Assembly: GCF_028198145.1 (NCBI RefSeq)
Contig: NZ_CP116338.1
Span: forward strand, 2,666,001 to 2,730,000
Origin: Microbacterium sp. nov. GSS16
Lineage (GTDB): Bacteria > Actinomycetota > Actinomycetes > Actinomycetales > Microbacteriaceae
DNA: 64,000 nucleotides
Direction of reading: 5' to 3'
Position numbers and translations under genes: made by a program. Below, one piece after another: positions 36,496 through 50,083 of the stretch (the first letter of the stretch is position 1; the number at the start of each line of letters is the position of its first letter). The notes beneath the pieces are model-generated. The model searched no databases. It was not told the origin of the DNA and saw nothing but the letters and a program-made list of their open reading frames with translations.

Positions 36496-37451
36496 CCGGC
36501 AGCGCGTTCGATCCGTCCACCGCGTCGATCGTCATCGTCACGTACAACCGCTCGCATCTGCTGAGCGGGCTGCTCACCAGCATCCGGTCGATGGATCCGA
36601 AGCCCGGCCGCGTCGTGGTCATCGACAACGCATCGGCGGACGACACGACCGAGGTCGTCGACTCCTTCCGCGACGACATCGGCACCGAGATCGTCTACCG
36701 CCGCCTCGAGACCAACACCGGCGGCTCCGGCGGCTTCAGCGAAGGCATGCGCACAGCGTACGAGCTGGGATCCGAATGGATCTGGATGATGGACGACGAC
36801 GTCGAGGTGCTGCCGGACGGCCTCGCGAAGATGGGTCGCTGGTCGCGGCGCTTCAAGAGCATCCAGGGCCGGCGCTACGACTACGACGGCAGCGAGTTCT
36901 ACTGGCAGTACCGCATCGCCGACCGGATGGGCATCCCGATCCCCTTCGCTCCGTCGAAGTTCGACTCGTCGGGTTTCAAGGAGATGAACAGCGGATGCTT
37001 CGAGGGCATGTTCATCCATCGCTCGATCGTCGCGCAGATCGGCCTGCCCGACCCGCGCTTCTTCATCTACTGGGATGACCAGATGTATGGCTGGCTGGCA
37101 TCACGCCTGACCACTGCCGTCATCGTCGACGAGTTCGTGCTGCGCCGCACGCGTGAGATCAAGCAGTGGGACATGGGCATCCGGCACATGAACGCGTCGA
37201 GTAACGCGTACCGCTACTACATCATGCGCAATCGCGCATATATCAAGCACTACTACCGGGTGCACGGGGCGTACAGCCCGGTGCTGTTCGGCCTCGGCAC
37301 CACGGCGACGTTCTTCAAGGAGCTGATCCGGCTGCTCTTCGTCGAGCGGACGGTACGCGGCACGAGCAACCTGTTCCGCGGCCTGCGCGACGGCGGACGG
37401 ATCGGCCGCGACCGCACCTGGCAGCCCATGCCGACACTGGAGGCACGATGA
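36492..37451 (+). CDS. GT2 glycosyltransferase, GlfT1-like galactofuranosyltransferase
   Basis: A 319-residue GT-A enzyme. The N-terminus ASIVIVTYNRSHLLSGLLTSI is the UDP-sugar-binding strand, VVVIDNASADDT follows, and MMDDDVEVLP (about 99-108) carries the metal-binding DDD. GGSGGFSEGMR and the later FFIYWDDQMYGWLASR are features shared with galactofuranosyltransferases, and the C-terminus has FFKELIRLLFVERT, a membrane-associating helix. Nearby glf genes provide UDP-galactofuranose, which supports a galactan-initiating role. Rhamnosyl transfer is the main alternative. Confidence 0.82.
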   Translation: MTGSAFDPSTASIVIVTYNRSHLLSGLLTSIRSMDPKPGRVVVIDNASADDTTEVVDSFRDDIGTEIVYRRLETNTGGSGGFSEGMRTAYELGSEWIWMMDDDVEVLPDGLAKMGRWSRRFKSIQGRRYDYDGSEFYWQYRIADRMGIPIPFAPSKFDSSGFKEMNSGCFEGMFIHRSIVAQIGLPDPRFFIYWDDQMYGWLASRLTTAVIVDEFVLRRTREIKQWDMGIRHMNASSNAYRYYIMRNRAYIKHYYRVHGAYSPVLFGLGTTATFFKELIRLLFVERTVRGTSNLFRGLRDGGRIGRDRTWQPMPTLEAR

Positions 37452-38059
37452 GCGAGCAGCAGCCCGAGTACGTGTGGGCGTATCCGGATGAGAAGCCCAA
37501 GCGCGGCCGCACCTGGCTGATCGTCGGTCTGGCGGTGGCTGCGGTCGTGATCGCGGCGCTGGTGTTCTGGCTGTTCCTGCGGCCCGGTGCGCCGCTCGCG
37601 AGTGCGACCGCGACGCCGAGCGCGACGCCGTCTGCGAGCGTTTCGCCCTCGGCGTCTGCTTCTGCAACGGAGTCCGCGACTCCTTCTGCGGCGCCGTCCG
37701 AGGCGCCCGAGCCGTCGATGACGCCGGTGACCACACCTCCCCCGCCGGTCGACCCGAGCATGGATGCGTTCCGTGGCCAGGTCGGCGGCTGGCTCGATGA
37801 TGCGCTGACCGGACTCGACATCGTCGCGGACAGCAAGGGGTCGGACGCTGTGCCGGTCGTCGACAACCTCAGGGACGACGCTCAGCGTCTCGCGGAGGTA
37901 CCCGCGCCGTCTTCGATCAGCTCCGACTGGAGCGAGGCGGTGTCGGACTACAGCGGACGCCTGACCGAGCTCAGGAAAGCGGTCTCGTCGGGATCGGACG
38001 TTTCAGTCGATGCTGCACGCGTTTCCGCTAAGCGCCTGCGAGACCTGGTCGGGCTGTGA
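37448..38059 (+). CDS. single-pass membrane protein with Ser/Ala/Pro-rich linker
   Basis: A 203-residue protein. The cytosolic N-terminus (EYVWAYPDEKPKRGR) is followed by one membrane helix at about 22-43 (WLIVGLAVAAVVIAALVFWLF), an extracytoplasmic low-complexity Ser/Ala/Thr/Pro linker at about 50-100, and a helical domain at about 105-203 (DDALTGLDIVADSKGS and AARVSAKRLRDLVGL). I recognise no family. It is coupled by an ATGA overlap to the GlfT1-like gene and may be an envelope-anchored accessory factor. The linker could be a glycosylation site (inference). Confidence 0.65.
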   Translation: MSEQQPEYVWAYPDEKPKRGRTWLIVGLAVAAVVIAALVFWLFLRPGAPLASATATPSATPSASVSPSASASATESATPSAAPSEAPEPSMTPVTTPPPPVDPSMDAFRGQVGGWLDDALTGLDIVADSKGSDAVPVVDNLRDDAQRLAEVPAPSSISSDWSEAVSDYSGRLTELRKAVSSGSDVSVDAARVSAKRLRDLVGL

Positions 38060-38114
38060 TCAGCACGCCATGAGAGTGTGACATGCGACGCCAAGGTGCT
38101 CCCGAGCGGAGTGA

Positions 38115-38852
38115 TCAGCCGGCGTTGTGATCGGCGTTGTAACGCTCGAGCACGTCTCCGATCGATGCATCGAGTACGAGCGCACCCTTGTCGAGATACA
38201 ACCCGCGCTTGCAGAAGCGCCGTAGATCGCGCTCATTGTGGCTCACGAAGAAGAGGGTGCGTCCCTCAGCGAGCAGCTCATCGATTCGCTTGTAACACTT
38301 GTCTCGGAATGCTTTGTCTCCAACGGCGAGCACCTCGTCGACCAGCAGGATGGGCTCGTCGAGCTGAGAGACCACGGAGAAGGCCAGACGGACCTTCATT
38401 CCGTTCGAGAGGTGTTTGTACGGCGTGTCCTGAAAATCAGTCAGCTCGGCGAACTCGATCATCTCGTCGTAGCGCTTCGTGACCTCGGCGCGCGACATGC
38501 CGTGGAGGCCCGCGGTCATCCGCACGTTCTCGCGGACCGTGAGGTCGCCGACGAATCCACCGGTGAGCTCGATCAGGGGCGCGACGCCGCCGTGCACGGC
38601 GACCTGTCCCTCGTCGGGAAGAAGCACGCCGGCGACGAGGCGGAGCAGGGTCGACTTGCCCTGGCCGTTTCGGCCGACCACGCCGATCGACTCCCCCGGC
38701 TGCACGGTGAAGCTCACGTCACGCAGGGCCCAGAACTCGCCGGGCCGGGAGCGACGGGATGCTCCGGCGAAGAGGTCCTTGAAGCTGCGGCGGCCGCGGC
38801 GGTTGCGCCGGAAGTGCACGCCGAGGTCCTTCACCTCGATTGCTGCGGTCAT
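38115..38852 (-). CDS. polysaccharide ABC exporter ATP-binding protein (Wzt/TagH-like), first copy
   Basis: A protein of 245 residues from ATG 38852. Walker A is GRNGQGKST (about 60-68), the signature is LSNGMKVRL, Walker B is ILLVDEVLAVGD, and the switch histidine is FFVSHNERD. It lacks the C-terminal carbohydrate-binding domain of long Wzt proteins, so it is a TagH/short-Wzt type. It overlaps the permease stop by one base. With the permease it would export a lipid-linked polysaccharide, perhaps the galactan made by GlfT1/GlfT2-like enzymes. Confidence 0.93.
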   Translation of the reverse strand: MTAAIEVKDLGVHFRRNRRGRRSFKDLFAGASRRSRPGEFWALRDVSFTVQPGESIGVVGRNGQGKSTLLRLVAGVLLPDEGQVAVHGGVAPLIELTGGFVGDLTVRENVRMTAGLHGMSRAEVTKRYDEMIEFAELTDFQDTPYKHLSNGMKVRLAFSVVSQLDEPILLVDEVLAVGDKAFRDKCYKRIDELLAEGRTLFFVSHNERDLRRFCKRGLYLDKGALVLDASIGDVLERYNADHNAG

Positions 38853-39670
38853 CACAGCTCCTTCAACACGGGGCGCTCGAGCGTCCGGAACACCCACACG
38901 CCCAGCGCAAGGATCATCAAGCTCATCACCGCGCTGATCACCACGGTGAGCGCGTTCCACTGATCAGGGAAGAAGGCCATCCGGTACAGCGTGAAGATGC
39001 CTGCGAGGGGGTTGAAGGCACCGATCACATCGAACGGTTCAGGCAGGTTCGAAACGCTGTAGATGATGGGGGTCGCGTAGAAGAGCGCCCGCAGGATTAG
39101 TCCGGTCGTGCGTTCGAGATCGGCGTACAGGGCGCACAGCGGTGCCACGAGCAATCCGAGCCCGACGAGGAGGATGATCTGCAGCACCACCGCCACCGGC
39201 AGCCACAGAATCCCCCACCCGATCTGCACGGTGTGACCCGAATCGCTCTCCGTGAGCAGGTTCACGACGACGAACAGCGCCATCACGGGCAAGGAGAAGA
39301 GGAACTCGATGCCTTTGCTCAGCACGATCCGGTTGACCCAGATCGAGCGGGGAATGGCGGTGGATCGAACCAGCCTGGAGTCGCGTTTGAAGGCCTTCGT
39401 GAAGTCCGATACGGAAGAGTTGAACCACACCCACGGCAGCAGGCCGCTGATGAGAAAGATGATGTACGGGTCCTCGCCGACGTCACGCTGGAACACCTGC
39501 GTGAACACGAACCAGTAGATCGCGCTCATCACCAGCGGGTCGAGCACCGACCAGAGGTACCCCAGCGCACTCGTGGAGTAACGGACCTTGAGGTCGCGCG
39601 CCGACAGCAACCACAGCGAATGAACGTACCGCTGCGGAGTGCCGGGCGCGCCGACGGTGGTCCTGCTCAT
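38852..39670 (-). CDS. polysaccharide ABC exporter permease (Wzm/ABC-2 type), first copy
   Basis: A protein of 272 residues from ATG 39670. ABC-2 type permease with six membrane helices: ALGYLWSVLDPLVMSAIYWFVFTQVF, then FLISGLLPWVWFNSSV, GIEFLFSLPVMALFVVVNLL and ILLVGLGLLVAPLCALYADL. The ATPIIYS and FNPLAGIFTLYR segments are typical of Wzm/TagG. It is 7 bp downstream of glf copy 1 and overlaps the ATPase gene by one base, so glf1-wzm-wzt forms an operon. Confidence 0.93.
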   Translation of the reverse strand: MSRTTVGAPGTPQRYVHSLWLLSARDLKVRYSTSALGYLWSVLDPLVMSAIYWFVFTQVFQRDVGEDPYIIFLISGLLPWVWFNSSVSDFTKAFKRDSRLVRSTAIPRSIWVNRIVLSKGIEFLFSLPVMALFVVVNLLTESDSGHTVQIGWGILWLPVAVVLQIILLVGLGLLVAPLCALYADLERTTGLILRALFYATPIIYSVSNLPEPFDVIGAFNPLAGIFTLYRMAFFPDQWNALTVVISAVMSLMILALGVWVFRTLERPVLKEL

Positions 39671-39677
39671 ATTTCCG

Positions 39678-40922
<1,245 letters not shown>

Positions 40923-42998
40923 TCAAGCGGCGTTCACATCAAGTCGCTCTCCTGCCTCGAGCATTCGCTTCAGCATCGGCGCAAGCGTGCGGCCATACGT
41001 GCTGGACAGGTGGTTGTCGTCGATATAGACCGCTATGTTTCCTATGATGCCGCGGCAGACCCCGTCGGGGCAGAGCCAAGGGCGGAAATCCACCAGAGTA
41101 ACGCCGGGGTTCTCCACGATCGCATTGAGCGCGTTCCCGCTCTCCAGGGCGACCTCGGGGACGCCGCAAGGCGCTGGGTTCTCGCCTGGCACAGCCTCCG
41201 ATTCCGCGAGCGCGCACTCATACATGTTGAAGTCGAAGCGAGGGTTGTCTCTGACGGCGATCACCTCGATGCCCTGTGCTGTCAGAGCATCGATCACCAC
41301 GTCGATGCCCTCCACCAGCACCTCCGGCGAGGCGGGCGTCGCGCGTGTCACGACGAGATAGACGGCATCCGGCTGAATGCGCAATGCATAGTCAACGGCG
41401 GCCACTCTCCACTCGTCGCAGGGAGGGCCGCTGCCCGACCACGAGGGGGCGCCGATGCCGATAGAGCATCCCCCCTTGAGAAGAGAAATCAGTTCCCATT
41501 CCTGCTCATCGGCTAGCGTGACGAGCGGTGACATGAGCTGCTGCGCATGGGAGTCTCCCATCACGAGCACGCGAGTAGTTGCGGGATCCTGGGCACCCGG
41601 CGTCTGTACGCAACTGCCTCTCAGCGCGGAGTCCGTGGGCTCCAGGGGTCCGGAGCACGAGAGCCCAAGGTCCACCCATTCGTCGTCAAGCGCGGTGGGA
41701 AGCGGTCTCAACGGCAGGTCGACGCCCGCAAGGTCTACGGGACCATCGACCTGCGCCGCGCCGGGGTAGCCCGCCGACTCGCTGGCCATCAACGTCGTCT
41801 CCTTCTGTTTGATCGCGAGCTGCCATGCTCCGAGGGGAACCGCGACGACCGCGACAGACGCGACGAGCACCATCGCTCCCAGCCGGGGCAGCCGGTCGAA
41901 CGCTGGGGCAACACGGATGGGTTGCTCGACGAGTGCCGACACCAGGCGCGCCAGTATGAACGACAGTCCCACGATCCCCAGACCGGCGAGCCACCCCGGT
42001 TGCGAGCGCCCGCTCAGCACCATCCACGTCACCAGCACAGGCCAATGCACAAGATAAAGGGCGTAGGCGTCGCGGGAGACGTAGCGAAGAGCCGCAGACT
42101 CGAGGAACGCGGACGGCCCGCTTCGGACGCGGTCGACTCCCGCGATGATGACAAGCGCGGTGCAGCCGACCGGCCACAGCGCCAGATATCCGGGGAAGCC
42201 GCCCTGAACGTCGAGGACGACACCGCACAGCACGATCCCGAAGACCCCCACCCATCCGAGGATGGCTGCACTCCACCGCGGGATGCGCACGAACGGGAGC
42301 GCGAGCGCAACAAGCGAACCGGCGGCGAACTCCCATAAGCGTGTGCGGGTGTCGAAGTAGGCGAACGACTGAGCATGAGCAGTCTCGATGATCGAGAAAG
42401 CCAAAGAGCCGACGAAGATGGCGCTGAACACGAGCGCTAGCGCCGGGATGATGGCATACCGACGCTTTCGGAGAAACAGCCAGACGGCCGCGACGATCAA
42501 CGGCCAGAGGACGAAAACCTGCCCCTGAACGGACAACGACCAGAAGTGCTGGAACGGGCTGGGTCTCACAGAATCCCGCGCGTAGTAGTCCACTTCGGAG
42601 AACGCGAGTGTCCAGTTCTCTACGTAGAAGAGGCTGGACCACCCCTCCGACCACACGCGAGGCCACTCCGTCTCCGGGTAGCTCAGAAACGCGACCGCGA
42701 GCACACCGGCGATCGTGACGGCCGCCGCCGGAAGCAGCCGGCGAAAGCGGCGGAGCCAGAACGCTCCGAGCTCGAGCGGCCGGTCGGATCTCACGCGCCG
42801 CACGAACGAGGCTGTGAGAAAGAACGCCGACACCATCAGGAAGACGTCGACGCCGCCCGAAACGCGACCGAGCCAGACGTGGTACACCACGACGAGGAGG
42901 ATTGCGAGCGCCCTCAACCCATCGATGTCGGCACGGTAGCCGGGAGCAGTGGTCGCGTCTGGTGCGTTGTCGCGACCTCGAAGAGGATTGAGGTTCAT
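40923..42998 (-). CDS. acyltransferase 3 / SGNH two-domain O-acetyltransferase (OafA-like)
   Basis: A protein of 691 residues from ATG 42998 (in-frame alternatives lie upstream at ATG 43037 and TTG 43055). The Acyl_transf_3 domain begins YRADIDGLRALAILLVVVYHVW and has about ten membrane helices to residue 385. WSLSVQGQVFVLWPLI and RLLPAAAV are family motifs. The C-terminal SGNH domain has GDSHAQQL and the DxxH-like box DDNHLSSTYG, with several cysteines. It likely O-acetylates a cell-envelope polysaccharide. It lies between the two glf copies and would be lost if they recombined. Confidence 0.9.
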   Translation of the reverse strand: MNLNPLRGRDNAPDATTAPGYRADIDGLRALAILLVVVYHVWLGRVSGGVDVFLMVSAFFLTASFVRRVRSDRPLELGAFWLRRFRRLLPAAAVTIAGVLAVAFLSYPETEWPRVWSEGWSSLFYVENWTLAFSEVDYYARDSVRPSPFQHFWSLSVQGQVFVLWPLIVAAVWLFLRKRRYAIIPALALVFSAIFVGSLAFSIIETAHAQSFAYFDTRTRLWEFAAGSLVALALPFVRIPRWSAAILGWVGVFGIVLCGVVLDVQGGFPGYLALWPVGCTALVIIAGVDRVRSGPSAFLESAALRYVSRDAYALYLVHWPVLVTWMVLSGRSQPGWLAGLGIVGLSFILARLVSALVEQPIRVAPAFDRLPRLGAMVLVASVAVVAVPLGAWQLAIKQKETTLMASESAGYPGAAQVDGPVDLAGVDLPLRPLPTALDDEWVDLGLSCSGPLEPTDSALRGSCVQTPGAQDPATTRVLVMGDSHAQQLMSPLVTLADEQEWELISLLKGGCSIGIGAPSWSGSGPPCDEWRVAAVDYALRIQPDAVYLVVTRATPASPEVLVEGIDVVIDALTAQGIEVIAVRDNPRFDFNMYECALAESEAVPGENPAPCGVPEVALESGNALNAIVENPGVTLVDFRPWLCPDGVCRGIIGNIAVYIDDNHLSSTYGRTLAPMLKRMLEAGERLDVNAA

Positions 42999-43174
42999 AG
43001 CAGGTTGTCGTGACGTGTACGGGACCGCCGCAGTCATCCGGCGCGGCCGAGCCAACTTCCCACCTTAGTGCTCGACGCCGAGTGACGCGTCCGCCGCGCG
43101 GAGGGCGGCGAGACAAGCGCCCAAGCGCAGTCGAGTTTCAGGCTGGCCCTGCTCATCTCCATTGCGCGCTGATC

Positions 43175-43208
43175 AGACCGCCCCGCGATAGCGGAATGGA
43201 CGCGGTCT
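43175..43208 (-). terminator. possible terminator after glfT2-like gene
   Basis: AGACCGC and GCGGTCT form a 7-bp outer stem enclosing a CCGC-GATA-GCGG inner stem, directly at the glfT2-like stop codon. Confidence 0.5.
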
Positions 43209-45103
43209 TACACGCTGTCGAAGGTCTCGCGCCATTGCTCCGCAGAAGTGATCGTCGGCGCACCCTTCGAGTACTGCTCGGCCAGCCGCCTCCATCCGAG
43301 GGCGAGCTTGAGGTTGAGTCGGATGCTTCGCCAGAGGAACCGATGCATCGTCGCGCGGTCGCGCTGGTACCACGCGACGCCCAGGCCGTCAGGAGAGGTC
43401 ACCAGCGCGGAATCGATGTCGGCGAATCGCCACCAGGTGATGTCCGGCGCGGGGATGACGCGCTCGGGGTTGCGCCTACTGCCTACTGACTGCTTGATCA
43501 GCAGCTGGCGCATGGCGACGCGGACGGCGAGGGCAAGAGTAGCCACCGGATTCGTCGGCTTGCGCACGCCGCCGAGGATAGCCACCGACGAGCGGCGAAC
43601 CGGCGGGAGCGTGGAGAAGTCGTCGACGACCTTGGAGTCGACGTACTTCGTGCGCAGCTCACGGATCTCCGCCTGCTTGCTCGGAAGCAGGTCCGGGAGG
43701 AGGGACGGCCCGCGGAACGCGTCCTTCAGCGCCTCATGGCGAAGGCGAACCGCCGAGTACTGCAGCATGAACAGCAGCTTGATGTCGCCGAGGAAGGAGT
43801 GCAGCGGAAGGTATCCCCCGTTGCGCACATCCGAGTGCAGAAGACCGGTGATCACACGGTTGCGGTGGATGAAGTACTCCTCCCACGTGCGCGTGGGGTC
43901 CTTGTCGTGCCACGCCATGTGCCACACCGCCACACCGGGCAGGCACACGGTAGGGTACCCCTTCGCCCGCGCCCGCAGAGAGAACTCGATGTCGTCGAAC
44001 TTCAGGAAGACCGGGAGCGAGAGGCCGATCTCCCGCAGAATCGACGTCGGGATGAGACACATCCACCAGCCGTTGAAGTCGGCACCGAGGTAGCGATGCA
44101 GCTCGGGCGTCTCGCGCAGGGGCTCCTCGGCGAAATCGTGGTCGTACTCGCTCGCGCCCGAGGGGCGCATCCAGGATTTGCGCGGGTCCCACACCTCGCC
44201 CTGGGTGTAGAGCACCGAGCGATCGTCGAGGTGGAGCATACCCCCTCCCACAATGGTGGGTGTCACCGCGAAGTCGGCGAAGCGTACTGCACGCACAATC
44301 GCCTCGGGCTCGGAGATGGCGTCGTCGTCGAGCAGCAGCACGTAGTCGCTATTCTCTGAGCTGAGCCCCTCGAGCATGGCGCGCGAGAATCCGCCGGACC
44401 CTCCCAAGTTCGGCTGTCGGACGATCTCAAGGGTGTCGCCGAGGGCCGCGGCGGCAGCCGCGAAGCCCGGCTGGTCCGACACGAGGTCGGTGCCCTGGTC
44501 GACGACGATGACGCGGTCAAGCACTTCGTGCACGTGCTCGTTCTGCCCCACGGCGATGATCTGATTGAGGCAATAGGTGGGTCGATTGAACGTCGTGATG
44601 CCAACGGTTGTCTTGCCGGGCTTCCAATTCTCGGGTTCAGCAACCTGCCATTCCGCCGATACGAGAGTGACGTCCTCGTCGCCTGATGCGAGGTCGAACC
44701 AGTACGAACCGCCATCGATGAACGATGTGATTGGCAGATCGAAGGTCACCATCTCGTCGGCGAACGTCTTCGAAGCCAGCGCCGACGCCCGTCCTCGCGC
44801 GCTCGACTTGTAGACCGAGATGAGGCCACGCCCCTTGACTGTGGCGACCAGCCGCACAGACCGGACCCGCGTCCAGTGCTGCCAGTAGCTCGCGGGGAAC
44901 GCGTTGAAGTACGTGCTCAGCGACACGCGGCGGTGGGCGTAGACGCGAATGCTACGCCGGTCGATGATCTCGTAGGCCTCCCCGGGCTGAGATCCGTCGC
45001 CAGAGCCTGTGTCCACGTACAGTGCAGAGACCTCCGCCACTCCCTCGATCGGGAAGACGGTGTGGTTGACGGCAATGTAGTTTTTGTTCTGTTCGTCAGT
45101 CAT
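43208..45103 (-). CDS. glfT2: GlfT2-like bifunctional galactofuranosyltransferase
   Basis: A protein of 631 residues from ATG 45103, preceded by AAGGAC; M. tuberculosis GlfT2 is 637. The N-terminal beta domain (about 1-160) is followed by the GT-A domain, with VGITTFNRPTYCLNQI (about 167-182), VIVVDQGTD, NLGGSGGFSRAML and the metal-binding LLLDDDAISEPE at 257-268. FLKFDDIEFSLRA and the WHMAWHDKDP histidine loop match the family. GlfT2 builds the galactan by alternating beta-1,5 and beta-1,6 galactofuranose links. It is 11 bp downstream of glf copy 2. Confidence 0.92.
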   Translation of the reverse strand: MTDEQNKNYIAVNHTVFPIEGVAEVSALYVDTGSGDGSQPGEAYEIIDRRSIRVYAHRRVSLSTYFNAFPASYWQHWTRVRSVRLVATVKGRGLISVYKSSARGRASALASKTFADEMVTFDLPITSFIDGGSYWFDLASGDEDVTLVSAEWQVAEPENWKPGKTTVGITTFNRPTYCLNQIIAVGQNEHVHEVLDRVIVVDQGTDLVSDQPGFAAAAAALGDTLEIVRQPNLGGSGGFSRAMLEGLSSENSDYVLLLDDDAISEPEAIVRAVRFADFAVTPTIVGGGMLHLDDRSVLYTQGEVWDPRKSWMRPSGASEYDHDFAEEPLRETPELHRYLGADFNGWWMCLIPTSILREIGLSLPVFLKFDDIEFSLRARAKGYPTVCLPGVAVWHMAWHDKDPTRTWEEYFIHRNRVITGLLHSDVRNGGYLPLHSFLGDIKLLFMLQYSAVRLRHEALKDAFRGPSLLPDLLPSKQAEIRELRTKYVDSKVVDDFSTLPPVRRSSVAILGGVRKPTNPVATLALAVRVAMRQLLIKQSVGSRRNPERVIPAPDITWWRFADIDSALVTSPDGLGVAWYQRDRATMHRFLWRSIRLNLKLALGWRRLAEQYSKGAPTITSAEQWRETFDSV

Positions 45104-45114
45104 GTCGCTGTCCT

Positions 45115-46293
<1,179 letters not shown>

Positions 46294-46484
46294 CTAGGGA
46301 GAGGAGGCACACATTCGCAAATGTTACCCGGAGGTGAATGTGATCAGCCTGAGGCCACACCAGACCGTAGGTCCACACGAAGCCGTATCACGCGATGCAC
46401 GTGAGACGTTCTGATCCACGCGATACCGGCTTCCGGAGTCACGATCACGGCGTGAAGTCCACTGGTGAGCTTCACCGACCCGCG

Positions 46485-46697
46485 TCAGCAGACCCTGGAC
46501 GTATACCCGATGAGGAACCCGGAGATGACGAAGAAGACGTCGACCCCGACGTAACCGCCGCTCAGACGCCCAGGCCAGAGGTGGTTGAGCACCACCAGGC
46601 AAATCGCCAGAGCCCTCAGCGCTTGGATGTCCTGACGGAATAATTGTCGGCGAGCAGCCGCACGAGAAATGATGCCCGCCGGAGCGGGCGCGCTCAC
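46485..46697 (-). pseudogene. truncated acyltransferase 3 remnant
   Basis: From GTG 46697 the frame reads QALRALAICLVVLNHLWPG and SGGYVGVDVFFVISGFLIG, the highly conserved start of an OafA-like acyltransferase, and then stops at 46485 after 70 residues. The GTG overlaps the rmlCD stop by 4 bp (GTGA), so it was once an operon gene. The rest of the expected roughly 600 residues is absent; 230 bp later the second glf begins. It differs in sequence from the complete acyltransferase at 40923. Confidence 0.8.
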
Positions 46698-48109
46698 GAG
46701 CTCAGGTATTCGCGCAGCTGATGGCCGGCATCCCGGGGCGCAAAGCCCGTCGCCTCGATCTTCGCGAGCGACAGCACGCTGTTCCGGGGCCGGGGCGCGA
46801 TCGGACCGATCGTGTTCGCGAAGTACTCCTCCGTGCTGACACCGGAAACCCGCGCGCGTTCCGCTCCTGTGATGTCGAACACGTCGGCGGCGATCTCCGC
46901 CCATGTGCGCGGCTCTCCGGCTCCGGTGAGGTTATACGTCCCGTAGGGCGCTCCCTCGCGCAGCAGATGCGCGATGGCTCGCGCGATCTCCGATGCAAAG
47001 GTCAGTCGTCCGCGCTGGTCGTCAACCACCTTCGGATCGACCCCCTTCTCCGCGAGGCTCGCCATCGTCCGGACGAAGTTCTTGCCGTCGCCGATCACCC
47101 AGGAGGTGCGCAGGATGTAGTGTCGCGGGGCCGTGCTGACAGCCACATCGCCCGCGGCTTTGGACTGGCCGTAGACACCGAGCGGCGCGAACGCTCGCTC
47201 CTCGTCGTATTCGCCCTCCGCGCTGCCGTCGAAGACGTAGTCGCTGGAGACGTGTACGAGCGTCAGGCCGAATTCCGAGGCGACGCGAGCGAGCTTTGCG
47301 GGGCCCGCAGCGTTGGCCGACCAGGCATCGGTGCGGCCCTCAGCCGTCTCGGCGAGGTCGACCGCAGTATAGGCCGCAGCATTGATGATCGTCTCGTAGT
47401 CACGCCAGCGCCGCTCGGAGCTAAGATCGGGAGCACGGAGATCGAAATCCTCCCGCGTTGTCCACTCGACGTTCGAAGCATCCCCGAATTCGGCCCGCAG
47501 CGCACGCCCGAGCTGACCGCGGGAGCCGATCACCAGGACCTTCCGAGGCGGGATGGGAACCACGCCGGGCAGCCTCGGGTGTGCAAGATCCTTATCGGAG
47601 ATCTCGACCTCCGTTAGCGGGATCGGCCATTCGATCGCGGCGGTCTCATCGGCGAGATTGAGGAACGAGTACGACGCTTCGGGCGACCAGTGGTCGTTCA
47701 CGAGATACGTGTAGGCGGTGTTGGGTTCGAGCGTCTGATACGAGTTTCCGACGCCTCGTGGGACGAAGATCGCCTTGGACGCATCGAGCTCGGTCGTGTA
47801 GACAGCGCCGAACGACGGTCCTTCGCGCAGGTCGACCCAGGCGCCGAAGATCCGCCCGGCGGCGACCGACACCCACTTGTCCCATGGCTCGGCGTGGATG
47901 CCTCTGGTGGTCCCGACAGCATCGTTGAACGAGATGTTGTTCTGCACCGGACCGAAATCGGGCAGACCGATGGCCGTCATCTTCTCGCGCTGCCAGTTCT
48001 CCTTGAACCACCCTCGCGAATCGCCGTGGACAGGCAGATCGAATACGACCAGTCCCGGGATGCCGGTCTCAGCCGAGCCCAGCTTCTTGCCGAAATCGAT
48101 GTCAGTCAC
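46694..48109 (-). CDS. rmlCD: bifunctional dTDP-4-dehydrorhamnose 3,5-epimerase/reductase (RmlC-RmlD fusion)
   Basis: A 471-residue fusion completing dTDP-L-rhamnose synthesis. Residues about 1-185 are RmlC-like: VFDLPVHGDSRGWFKENWQ, RGIHAEPWDKWVSV with the catalytic histidine and FVPRGVGNSYQTLE. About 190-471 are RmlD: VLVIGSRGQLGRALRAEF (NAD(P)-binding), NAAAYTAVDLAETA, VSSDYVFDG and the SDR pair YGQSK. Fusion of the two is known in several Microbacteriaceae. It follows rmlB by 6 bp. Confidence 0.94.
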   Translation of the reverse strand: MTDIDFGKKLGSAETGIPGLVVFDLPVHGDSRGWFKENWQREKMTAIGLPDFGPVQNNISFNDAVGTTRGIHAEPWDKWVSVAAGRIFGAWVDLREGPSFGAVYTTELDASKAIFVPRGVGNSYQTLEPNTAYTYLVNDHWSPEASYSFLNLADETAAIEWPIPLTEVEISDKDLAHPRLPGVVPIPPRKVLVIGSRGQLGRALRAEFGDASNVEWTTREDFDLRAPDLSSERRWRDYETIINAAAYTAVDLAETAEGRTDAWSANAAGPAKLARVASEFGLTLVHVSSDYVFDGSAEGEYDEERAFAPLGVYGQSKAAGDVAVSTAPRHYILRTSWVIGDGKNFVRTMASLAEKGVDPKVVDDQRGRLTFASEIARAIAHLLREGAPYGTYNLTGAGEPRTWAEIAADVFDITGAERARVSGVSTEEYFANTIGPIAPRPRNSVLSLAKIEATGFAPRDAGHQLREYLSS

Positions 48110-48115
48110 GCTGTC

Positions 48116-49983
<1,868 letters not shown>

Positions 49984-50041
49984 CCCAACATCGTGCCACA
50001 CAGTGCTTGAGTCATTCCGCCCGCCTCTCAGTCCACTTGCG

Positions 50042-50073
50042 TAACATGAGCCACAGTGGCGACATCTGTGGCT
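50042..50073 (+). promoter_or_regulatory. promoter with overlapping operator for the secreted repeat protein
   Basis: TAACAT at 50042-50047 is a -10 candidate. AGCCACAG (50049-50056) and CTGTGGCT (50066-50073) form a perfect 8-bp inverted repeat with a 9-base spacer covering the expected transcription start; a further GCCACA half-site is at 50078-50083. A repressor site is likely. Confidence 0.45.
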
Positions 50074-50083
50074 TTCCGCCACA

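Noticed and set aside
38060..38114. Possible terminator between the convergent membrane-protein and ABC ATPase genes
   Set aside because: I found no convincing hairpin in these 55 bases.
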